This document shows, one piece after another, positions 25,300 through 33,300 of a DNA stretch of 64,000 bases; position 1 is the stretch's first letter; every line of letters starts with the position of its first letter. The stretch is from NCBI RefSeq assembly GCF_001570585.1, contig NZ_BBXF01000001.1:427691-491690 (forward strand), given 5' to 3'. Below the pieces are notes generated by a model, which was not told where the DNA came from, did not search any database, and worked only from the letters and a program-made list of their open reading frames with translations. Position numbers and translations under genes: made by a program. Origin of the DNA: Herbidospora daliensis. Its GTDB lineage: Bacteria; Actinomycetota; Actinomycetes; Streptosporangiales; Streptosporangiaceae.

Positions 25300-25330
25300 G
25301 GTCCGGCCGGCGGCCTGAGAGGAACACACG

Positions 25331-26218
25331 ATGAATCCCGTGACACTGGAACAGCCGACGGAGGTCCGCCCGTTCGGCGCGCATCTGCGCATGAGCGGGT
25401 GGAAGCCGCTGGTCGTCATCGTCGTGCCGTCGGCCGTGATGCTGATCCTGCAGATCCTCCTCTACCAGCTCGTCGGCGTCATCGAGGGCAGCGACGACCC
25501 GCTGGCCGCCACGTTCACGCCGCTGAAGTTCCTGGCCGTCAACCTGAGCGTCGGCGCGGCGGCCCTGCCGGCGATCACGCTGCTGGCCTGGGCGGCGAAG
25601 GTCCCGTGGCGCGTGCTCCTCAGCGCACCGCGCGCCTTCGACCCGCGCCGCCTATGGCGATATCTGCTCGGCGCGGCGCTGCTGGTGGCCGCCGGCATCG
25701 GCGCCGTGGCGGTGGTCGCCCCCGACGCCCCGGGCTGGACCGCCTTCGGGGTGAGCGCCACGACGATCGCCATGCTGGCGCTCGTCCTCGTGACCACCCC
25801 GATCCAGGCCGCCGGAGAGGAGCTGATGTTCCGGGCCGCCGTGCTGCCCGCCGCCGCGTCATGGGTGCGCGCGGCCCGCCCGGCCCTGGCCGTCGGCCTC
25901 GTGGTCTCCAGCCTGGCCTTCGCGGTGATGCACGGCTCGACCGACCCGTGGTTGTTCGGCTACTACGCCTTCATCGGCGTCTCCACCGGCCTGATGGCGA
26001 TCATCAGCCGCGGCCTGGAAGCGCCGATCGCCTTTCACGTCGCCAACAACGTCCTGATGACGACCGTCAACACCCTGATGGCCGACGGCGCGGCCTTCCC
26101 CCTCGACCGATCCACCGACACCGGCGACGCGTCCCTGCTGATCCTCGCCGCCGTGAACGTCGGCATGGTCGTCCTGGTCTGGCTACGCGAACGGCGCGCG
26201 AAGGGGGCCGGCCGATGA
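25331..26218 (+). CDS. CPBP family intramembrane glutamic endopeptidase
   Basis: 295-residue membrane protein with about eight hydrophobic segments. All three CPBP (Abi/CAAX) motifs are present: EELMFR at about residues 160-165 (EExxxR), FAVMHG near 197-202 (FxxxH), and HVANN near 237-241 (HxxxN/D). Such proteins process prenylated or other membrane peptides, or act in bacteriocin immunity. AGAGGA lies before the ATG. The stop overlaps the MerR gene by ATGA. Confidence 0.9.
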   Translation: MNPVTLEQPTEVRPFGAHLRMSGWKPLVVIVVPSAVMLILQILLYQLVGVIEGSDDPLAATFTPLKFLAVNLSVGAAALPAITLLAWAAKVPWRVLLSAPRAFDPRRLWRYLLGAALLVAAGIGAVAVVAPDAPGWTAFGVSATTIAMLALVLVTTPIQAAGEELMFRAAVLPAAASWVRAARPALAVGLVVSSLAFAVMHGSTDPWLFGYYAFIGVSTGLMAIISRGLEAPIAFHVANNVLMTTVNTLMADGAAFPLDRSTDTGDASLLILAAVNVGMVVLVWLRERRAKGAGR

Positions 26219-26904
26219 CCTGGAGCACCCGCGAGCTGGCGGAACTCGCGGACACCACAGTGAAGACGGTGCGCCACTACCACGAGATCGGCCTGCTCGA
26301 CGAGCCCGACCGCTCCCCCAACGGCTACAAACGCTACGAGGTCCGCCACCTGACGCGGCTCCTGCAGATCAAGCGGCTGACCGGCCTGGGAGTGCCCTTG
26401 GCCCAGGTGGCCGCGATGCCCGCCGACACCGACCACCAGGCGTCGGTCCTCCGGACCCTGGACGCCGAACTGGAGGCGACGGTGGAACGGCTCCAGGCCA
26501 TCCGCCGGGTCCTGGCGACGTTGTCGGAACCGGGCACGTCACTGGACGTGCCGACCGGGTTCGGCCGCGTCGCGGAGCCGCTGCGCGACAACGACCGCGC
26601 CCTCCTGACGATCTACGCCCAGTTCTTCTCGGACGCGTCGATGAACGCCGTACTTCACGGCCTTGAGGCATCCCCCAACCCGGCCCTCGACGAGGAGTTC
26701 CGCGACCTTCCCGAAGACGCCGACGAGGCAACACGGCAGGCGCTCGCCGAGAAGCTCGCCCCGTTCGTCGACGGGGCGGTCACGCTGGAACTCAAGGCCG
26801 CCGCACCCCGAGCGGCCCGAGCGGCCCTCGGCCGTGCTCTCGAAGCGCTCTACAACCGGGCCCAGCTCGACGTGCTGCACCGGGCACACGTGATCAGCAC
26901 TTGA
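26215..26904 (+). CDS. MerR family transcriptional regulator
   Basis: 229 residues. The N-terminal MerR winged helix (residues 3-70: TVKTVRHYHEIGLLDEPDRS, GYKRYEVRHLTRLLQIKRL) is followed by a dimerisation coiled coil (about 80-115) and a C-terminal helical domain of about 110 residues rich in Ala and acidic residues, like TipA-type or drug-sensing members. It is co-translated with the CPBP protease and is probably the activator acting at the stretched promoter upstream of that gene. Confidence 0.92.
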   Translation: MTWSTRELAELADTTVKTVRHYHEIGLLDEPDRSPNGYKRYEVRHLTRLLQIKRLTGLGVPLAQVAAMPADTDHQASVLRTLDAELEATVERLQAIRRVLATLSEPGTSLDVPTGFGRVAEPLRDNDRALLTIYAQFFSDASMNAVLHGLEASPNPALDEEFRDLPEDADEATRQALAEKLAPFVDGAVTLELKAAAPRAARAALGRALEALYNRAQLDVLHRAHVIST

Positions 26905-26928
26905 CGGAAGGGGAACGGCCGACGCGTG

Positions 26929-28317
26929 TCACGTCACGGCCACGTCGGCCGCGTCCATCAACGGCAGCCGGAGCACGAACCGGGCACCCCGTGGCGCGTC
27001 CTCGGCCAGCAGGGTTCCGTCGTGCGCCTGCGCGATGTCCCGGGAGATGGCCAGGCCCAGTCCGCTGCCCCCGGGTTCGCGGTGCCGGGCGGCGTCGAGC
27101 CGGACGAAGCGTTCGAAGATGCGCTCGCGATCCTGGGGCGCGATGCCGAGGCCGTCGTCGGCCACGGTGACCACCGCCCTTCCGTCCACACGCTCGGCGG
27201 AGATCTCGACGACCGCGCCCGCGTGCCGCCGGGCGTTGGCCAGCAGGTTGCTCAGGACCCGGATCAGCTGGATGCGGTTGCCCCAGACCACCACCTCACC
27301 GTCGACGTGGACGTGCACCGGCACGCCGCCCGCCAGGGTCGCCGTCTCCTGCGCGATCAGCGCGCCGAGGTCGATCGGCTCGAGCGCGGCGGGCACCCCG
27401 GCGCGGAGACGCGACAACACCAGCAGGTCGTCGACGATCGCCACCAGCCGCTCGGTGACCGAGAACGCCTTCCGTACGGTTTCGCGGGGATCGACGTCGT
27501 CGGGATAGAGGACCGCCTCTTCCAGCTGGGCGTGCAGTCCGGCGAGCGGGTTCCTCAGCTCGTGGGAGGTGGTGGAGGCGAATCGGCGTTGCAGCTCCAC
27601 CGAGTCCTCCAGCCGGGCCAGCGTCTGGTTGACGGTGAAAGCGAGGCGCGCGAACTCGTCGTACCCGGGAGGCTGGGGTACCCGCAGGCTCAGGTCGCTC
27701 ACCGTGATCTCCGACATCCGCTCCCGGATCGCGTGGGCGCGGCACATCACCCGGGTCGAGAACCGCCAGTTCGTCCACGCCACGAGGAAGGCGATCACCA
27801 GGACTCCGGCGGCGGTGCCGACGGGCAGGGCAGGAGAGGTAAGGATGGCCGGTTCGCGCATGCCCGCGTAGACGAACAGGGGCTCGCCGTACCCCAGCAG
27901 GCTGCTGGTCTGGGGAGGGACCCGGCTGGCGGTGAACAGCACGCACCCGCCCTGCGGGAAGCACTCCGTGCCGTCCTTGCTCTGATCGTGAACCGAGGGC
28001 CGCACCGTGCTCAGGGCCGGCAGCCCCGCCGCCGCCTTGCTGGCCGCGACCACCTGGCCATGAGAGTCGACGAGCTGAAGCAGGTCGACGCTGTCCGACG
28101 ACGTCGACTCCGGCACCTTGCCCGGCTCCAACGCCGCGATCCACTCGGTGGAGACCCGCTGTGTCTCGTGGAACGCCTGCGCCTTGACCCTGTCGATGAT
28201 CAGGAAATCGAAGGCGACACCGATCACGATGAGGAAGACCAACGCCATCGCCCCGATGGCGAACGTGGTACGCGCCCGCACGGAATGCAGGAAAAGCGAT
28301 CCCCATCCGGCTACCAC
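26929..28317 (-). CDS. Sensor histidine kinase without an adjacent response regulator
   Basis: 462 residues. Two transmembrane segments (about 19-40 and 165-190) enclose a sensor domain of roughly 120 residues with two Cys (TECFPQGGC) that could form a disulfide. A HAMP domain (about 190-240), a HisKA domain with H-box SHELRNPLAG (His252) and a HATPase_c domain follow, the last with NLLANARRHA, DDGLGIAPQ and GSGLGLAI. The GTG start has GGAGGGGG upstream. Response-regulator genes normally neighbour such kinases; here none lies on either side, so the partner is elsewhere or was lost. Confidence 0.92.
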   Translation of the reverse strand: MVAGWGSLFLHSVRARTTFAIGAMALVFLIVIGVAFDFLIIDRVKAQAFHETQRVSTEWIAALEPGKVPESTSSDSVDLLQLVDSHGQVVAASKAAAGLPALSTVRPSVHDQSKDGTECFPQGGCVLFTASRVPPQTSSLLGYGEPLFVYAGMREPAILTSPALPVGTAAGVLVIAFLVAWTNWRFSTRVMCRAHAIRERMSEITVSDLSLRVPQPPGYDEFARLAFTVNQTLARLEDSVELQRRFASTTSHELRNPLAGLHAQLEEAVLYPDDVDPRETVRKAFSVTERLVAIVDDLLVLSRLRAGVPAALEPIDLGALIAQETATLAGGVPVHVHVDGEVVVWGNRIQLIRVLSNLLANARRHAGAVVEISAERVDGRAVVTVADDGLGIAPQDRERIFERFVRLDAARHREPGGSGLGLAISRDIAQAHDGTLLAEDAPRGARFVLRLPLMDAADVAVT

Positions 28318-28672
28318 GACAACCCCCTCCTCGCAGAACGCAGGTCAGGATGTTGTCAACGGTATTCACCGGAAGCACAACACCACACAAAGCCACCCAA
28401 AGCAGCCCAAAAGAACGCCGAGGTTTTACTCATCACACGTGTCCCAGCGATCAAGCAGCGACGGCTCCGACGCACGCCACAGCCCGGTACGTCCCGCGGA
28501 TCGCCGCGTATACCGGCTTCCAGCCGAACGCCTCCGAGGTACTGGGTATGGCCGCCTCCTCTCGCAAGCAATCAAGGCCTTGGTCGTGAGTTCATCCCTG
28601 GAAGACATCAGGTGGCCACAGAAGGGTCGGGTGGCCGGCCCGGCGGAGCCGTAACGGAAGAAGAAGCATTTC

Positions 28673-28754
28673 GAGCGAAGCGAGGCCTTCCCAGGGAACG
28701 CGAGGGGCGGAGCCCTTCGCCCGGGAGCGGCAGCGACCCCCGGAGCGAATGCGA
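28673..28754. repeat. Short degenerate direct repeats (GAGCG-n2/3-GCGA)
   Basis: GAGCGAAGCGA (28673-28683), GAACGCGA (28696-28703), GAGCGGCAGCGA (28725-28736) and GAGCGAATGCGA (28743-28754) recur in a non-coding stretch that is also rich in GGG/CCC blocks. They look like an extragenic repeat element rather than coding sequence. Confidence 0.55.
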
Positions 28755-28790
28755 CGGCCGGGACCGCGGAAGCGGGCCGGGGGGAGCGTG

Positions 28791-28852
28791 AGGGGGCGCA
28801 GCCCCCTGACAGCGGGGGGCTCGGGGGGGTCGTCCCCCCGTATGCTCGACCT
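28791..28852 (+). promoter_or_regulatory. GC hairpins and leaderless promoter before the gene at 28853
   Basis: Two strong hairpins stand in a row: AGGGGGC-GCA-GCCCCCT (28791-28807) and GGGGGG-TCGT-CCCCCC (28824-28839). Next come TATGCT (28841-28846), fitting a TANNNT -10, six bases and the ATG at 28853, so the transcript would start at or next to the start codon. The second hairpin occupies the region between -35 and -10. Confidence 0.5.
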
Positions 28853-29209
28853 ATGTATGACGACGGGCTGGTGACCTGCACGGATGCCGAGCTGATCATC
28901 AGGGCCTACTACCTCTGGGGTGGCGACAAGCGCATCTCCCTGAGGGCCATCCGGGCTGTCAACGCCGTGCCGTTGCCGCATGGCAGTTGGCGGCTCTGGG
29001 GTACCGGTGACTTCGTGCACTGGTACAACCTCGATCGTGATCGGCCCCGTCGGCGGATGGCCCTCTGGATCGACGTCGGCGCGCGGATCGTGCCGGCTGT
29101 CACGCCGAAGGATCCGGGGCGGTTGATCACTGAACTGGCGTCGAGAGGGATCCGGACGAATCGGGCCGGGTATGTGCAGCGTGGTCAGAGCTGGATGCGG
29201 CCGGCCTGA
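28853..29209 (+). CDS. Small PH-domain-like protein of unknown function
   Basis: 118 residues, beta-rich with a C-terminal helix, in the pattern of bacterial PH-like domains: strands ELIIRAYYLWGG, RISLRAIRAV, WRLWGTGDFVHWYN and MALWIDVGARIVPAVTP, then the helix DPGRLITELASRG. No membrane segment. Its 3' end overlaps the 3' end of the convergent YihY gene by 83 bp. Expression appears leaderless. Function unknown. Confidence 0.78.
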   Translation: MYDDGLVTCTDAELIIRAYYLWGGDKRISLRAIRAVNAVPLPHGSWRLWGTGDFVHWYNLDRDRPRRRMALWIDVGARIVPAVTPKDPGRLITELASRGIRTNRAGYVQRGQSWMRPA

Positions 29210-30071
29210 CGCGCTGCCCCGTCGCGAGGTCGACCACGGTGCCGTGGCGGCTGGTGGCGGCGTGGGCGGCGGCGTACAGGATCAGGACGTTCATGAGTTT
29301 CAGGAACAGCAGCATGCCCACCGCGCCCGCCACCACCGTGTAGGCGGGGTTCGACGAGCTCAGGTTGAAGTAGATCTGGCCTGCCGTCTTCAGGACTTCC
29401 AGGCCGATCGTGATGATCAGGGCGGGGCCGATCACGCGGCGGGGCGACAGGCGCAGTCTCGGCGCCAGTGTCAGCAGCGCGGCCGACAGCAGCAGGTTGA
29501 CGGCGAAGCCCAATCCGAACGCGGCGGCTCCGAGGGCGAATCTCGTCATGGGGGCGTCGGGGCCGACGGTGTGGCCGGTGATCCACAGCAGGGCCGACTG
29601 GGCGCCGAACGACAGGGCCAGCGACGCCGCCAGCAGCAGGCCCAGGGCCGCCAGCACGCCCAGGTCGATGAGCCAGCGGGTGAGGAAGCGGCCGGGGTAT
29701 TCGTCGAGGCCCCACACGGCGCGGCTCGACGAGCGCATCGAGTCGACCCAGAACAGGCCGGTCAGCGGGAGGCCGAACAGGGCGATCCAGCCGGCCGTGT
29801 CGCGGGCGTCGCGCAGGGCCGCGACGTCGAGGCGGGGGAAGGTGTCGGCCAGGTAGTCGGCGATCTGGGTGAGCGCGCCGGGGGTGTCCCAGACGTGGCC
29901 CATGATCACGAACGCGAGCAGGCCCAGCGCGAAGATGGCGAAGAAGGCGTAGTAGGTCAGGCCCGCCGACAGGCGGCCTCCGTCGGCCTGGTCGAATCTC
30001 AGGACCGCGCGGACGTGGTGGTCGATCCAGGGATGACGCAGGCGGAGGCTGCTCCATCGACTCACCCGCAT
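29127..30071 (-). CDS. YihY/BrkB family inner-membrane protein
   Basis: 314 residues with six main hydrophobic segments, the normal topology. The family start RFDQADGGRLSAGLTYYAFFAIFAL (shown here only as the RLSAGLTYYAFFA core at about residues 33-45) and ILYAAAHAATSRHG near the end are recognisable. The family was once called ribonuclease BN by error and its function is unsettled. AAGGGG precedes the ATG. The C-terminal tail overlaps the convergent PH-like gene. Confidence 0.9.
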   Translation of the reverse strand: MRVSRWSSLRLRHPWIDHHVRAVLRFDQADGGRLSAGLTYYAFFAIFALGLLAFVIMGHVWDTPGALTQIADYLADTFPRLDVAALRDARDTAGWIALFGLPLTGLFWVDSMRSSSRAVWGLDEYPGRFLTRWLIDLGVLAALGLLLAASLALSFGAQSALLWITGHTVGPDAPMTRFALGAAAFGLGFAVNLLLSAALLTLAPRLRLSPRRVIGPALIITIGLEVLKTAGQIYFNLSSSNPAYTVVAGAVGMLLFLKLMNVLILYAAAHAATSRHGTVVDLATGQRVRPAASSSDHAAHTRPDSSGSLSTPVQ

Positions 30072-30099
30072 GGCCCCTTATTACCCGAGAAGCGCTGTT

Positions 30100-30369
30100 T
30101 CAGACGGTGCCGCCACTGCGCCAGTAGACCCCGTCCTCCCTGGACAACAGGTCATTATCGATGAGGTAGCGGCGCAGGGCGGCGTAGTCGTCGAAGAAAC
30201 CGGCGAGGACCTCGTTGACCTCCTTCTCGGGGTAGCGCACGCCGATCTCGAACGACTGGGCGACGCGGTCGAGGACCGCCAGGCGCACCGCGTGTTTCGC
30301 GGGCATCTGCACCAGGCGGCCCCCGACCAGGAACCTGTCTATGACCTCTTGACTGATCTCGGCACTCAT
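30100..30369 (-). CDS. DUF2087 domain protein
   Basis: 89 residues, a stand-alone DUF2087: PAKHAVRLAVLDRVAQSF, then YPEKEVNEVLAGFFDDYAAL and RRYLIDNDLLSREDGVYWR. The domain is usually attached to HTH regulators, so a nucleic-acid or ligand-binding role is likely but unproven. It begins 25 bp after the RHS stop on the same strand, the place where immunity genes of RHS toxins usually lie. However, TACGAT (30381-30376), six bases before the ATG, fits its own leaderless promoter. An immunity role is therefore only a possibility. Confidence 0.85.
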   Translation of the reverse strand: MSAEISQEVIDRFLVGGRLVQMPAKHAVRLAVLDRVAQSFEIGVRYPEKEVNEVLAGFFDDYAALRRYLIDNDLLSREDGVYWRSGGTV

Positions 30370-30394
30370 GCCTCGATCGTAGGGCGGTTCCCGG

Positions 30395-33300
30395 TTACCA
30401 GAGGAACTGCGGCGGGATGCGGAACCGCCGGACCGGGGCCGTCACCGTCCGGACCACGACCGGCGCGTACACCTCCCGCTCGTAGCAGCCGCGGGCGTAC
30501 TTGCAGGCCTCGTTGAAGCCGTTCTCGACGTTCAGCGCGGTGCCCCAGTTGTCCCACGCCCGGTCACGGGCGCGGGCGCGGGCCTGGGCGGCCAGCGCGC
30601 GTTCCCGGTCCTTCTGGGCCTGGATCATCTTGAGGCGGTTCTGGTAGAGCCGCTCCGCCTCGATGTCGACCTTCATGCCGGGTTTGGCGTGCCCCATGAC
30701 GGCCTCGTCGATCGTGACGTCCTGTCTCCTGGCCTGGATGCGGCTGTCCGCCTCTCTGATCGCCTTCTTCGCCGCGTTCTTGGCCGGGCCGTTGGCCAGG
30801 GCCTTGCCGACGATCGGCACGAGCCCGGCCGCGCCCACGGCGCAGTCGACCTTCTTGCCCTCCTTGCACGACTTCACCGTGTCGATGACGCCGGTCACGG
30901 TGGAGACCGCGCCGAGCACCGCCGCGAACGGCTGGCCGCCGGGGATCACCGCGGCGGCCATCGCCGCGTACCCGGTGACCGCGGAGATCTTGCCGGAGTG
31001 CTCCCAGAGGAACTTGCCGGCGCCCTTGACCACGTTGACCTGGTGGTTGATCGCCGTGACGGCGACCGCCTTGGCGACGTTGGTGACCTTGTCCATCCAC
31101 GCCGGCTTCTTGATCCCGAACAGCAGGCCGTCGGGGTCGGTGAAGGTCAGCGGGTTGCCGTTGGAGTAGCTGTAGCCGTGCATCTGCTGCGGGTCGAGCG
31201 GGTCGATGACCGGGTCGACGCTGATGAACGCGCCGAGCAGCGGGTCGTAGTCGCGGGCCCCGATGTTGACCAGGCCCGTGGGATCGTTGGTGCCGCCGAC
31301 GAAGCCCTTCTCCCCCGCCCAGAAGGCGGGGTTGCCGCCGCGCTGGGCGCCGAACGGGAGGCTGCGCTTGCGGGTGGCCGTCAGGTCGGCGGCCTTGATC
31401 ATCGCCTCGGCCGTGTTGTGGTGGTCCTGGGCCAGCCAGGCCAGGCCGGTGAGCCCGGTCCCGGTCCGCACCGCGACGGTGTCGTCGCCCTGGAGGTAGT
31501 AGCGGGTGCCGGTCACCGTGGTGCCAACCGCCTTCACCTCCTGGCCGTGCGGGAGGTAGGCGGTGATGGCGCCGGGCTCCTTGCGGATCAGGCGGGCGCC
31601 CTCGGCGTCGTACAGGTAGGAGGTGGTCTGGCCGTTCTGGACGGTGGTGGCCAGGTCGCCCTCGGCGTCCCAGGTGAGGGTGGTGGCCGCGCCGTTGACG
31701 GTCCGGGCGTTCATGTTGCCGGCTTCGTCGTAGGCGTAGGAGTCGGAGCCGCCGGTGGACTTGTCGACCCGGGTGACGGCGTGCGGCCTGGAACCCGCCG
31801 CGCCGCCCTGGGCGGGCTGGACGAAGTCGCGGACGGTCGTGGTGGTGGCGGTGCGCCAGGTCTCGGTGTCCCGGCTGCCGGTGGTCGTGTACGCGTAGCT
31901 GTGCCAGTAGGGCGCGGGGCCGCCGAGCGTGGCGGCCGAGCGGGCGGCCGGGGCGCAGTCGCCGTTGACGGGGGTCCACGCCTCGGTCATGCGGCGCAGG
32001 TGGTCGGTGGTGAAGCACTGGTGGTCGGCCTGCTGGCCGCCGTTCGGCCGGTCGCTGACCTTGGTGACCGAGCCCATCTGGTCGTACTCGTAGTTGAAGT
32101 TGGCCGTCTGGTTCTTCAGCTCCGGCGTCGTCGAGCTGGTCACCAGGCGGCCGGTGGGCTCGTCGAAGGTCTCGGTCTGCCAGACGCGTTTGTCGTCCTG
32201 ACCGAGGATGCGCTGGATGCGCCCGCCGATCTGGTTGTAGACGGTGTCGTTGACGTAGATCTGCAGGCCGCTCTTGATGTACGACTGCTTGCCGACGGCG
32301 TTGTAGCCGTACTCGAGCTTCTCCTCGGGCAGGTTGCCGACGGCCGGCAGGGTCAGCGTGGCGGGCTGGCCGTCCTGCTTGTAGGTGGTCTTGTACTCGT
32401 ACGTCTTGGCCAGCGCGCCCGTCTCGGCGGGCAGGGTGACCGTCATGCCGGTCGCGTAGCCGCCCGCGTCGTAGCCGCTGATCAGGGTGGAGTACTTGGC
32501 CGAGCCGTTGTACCTGATCGACCCGGCGGGCTTGCCGAGGCCGCCGGTGGCGGTGTCGTAGAGCCACTCGGAGCGCAGCGGGCCGGTCGCCGAGCCCTCG
32601 CGCAGGGTGGTCTTGCGGCCCAGCGGGTCGTAGGTGTACGCGAGCACGACGCCCCGCGCGTCCTTGACGCCGGTGAGCTGCCCGGCGGTGTCGAAGGTCT
32701 GCTCGCTGACGCCCTTGTCGGGGTCCTCCAGCTTCACCTTGTTGCCGCGCACGTCGTAGGTGTTGCGCCAGACGTTCCCGGCCTGGTCGGTGATGGACGC
32801 CAGGTCGCCCTTGTCGGTGTAGGCGTACCGGGTCCGGTCGTAGGTGGCGGCCGTGAACGAGTGGAACTGGCGCAGTTCGACGGTCCGGCCCCGGGCGTCC
32901 TGAACGGTCTCGGTCTTGGTGCCGCCGATCGGCGGCGTGACGACCGTGCCGGTCCCGGTGTAGGCCGTCGTGGTCGCCCACTTGGCCACGCCGTACGCCT
33001 TGAACTCGGCCTTGGTGAGCCGGCCGGCGCCGTCGTAGGTGTTCTCGGTCACCGACGGGATCGCCTTGGTGGGCACCGCGATGGCCTCACCCGGCCCACT
33101 GGTGTCGTGGTAGTAGGGGTCGGAGCTCCACGCGACCAGGCCGCGCGAGTCGTAGACGGTGTCGGCGATGACCCGGCCGCCGCCGACCGCCTGGCTCTGC
33201 GCCTGACGCTGGCGCAGCAGCGCGTCGAACAGCACGGTCGAGGTCTGGTAGCGCCCGGTGCCGTCGGGGAGCAGCTTCTTCGTGGTGGTGACCGACGGCG

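Larger units (their letters stand above)
28318..28852. other. Gene-poor 535-bp region
   Basis: No convincing gene was found. The first 120 bp are unusually AT-rich for this genome and contain TTGACA on the minus strand (28359-28354) as a possible -35 for the kinase. From about 28450 to 28590 both strands have GC-biased third positions over short open frames, but neither gives a recognisable protein; it may be a gene remnant. From 28670 to 28840 come short repeated motifs and strong hairpins listed separately. Confidence 0.6.

Noticed and set aside
28356-28433. A 25-codon minus-strand frame with a hydrophobic Trp/Phe/Cys-rich sequence, considered as a small peptide gene.
   Set aside because: Codon use is AT-rich at third positions unlike the rest of the genome, the ribosome site is weak, and it overlaps the likely kinase promoter.
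28450-28590. Possible response-regulator remnant upstream of the histidine kinase.
   Set aside because: Both strands have GC-biased short frames, but no receiver or DNA-binding motif could be read in any of them.
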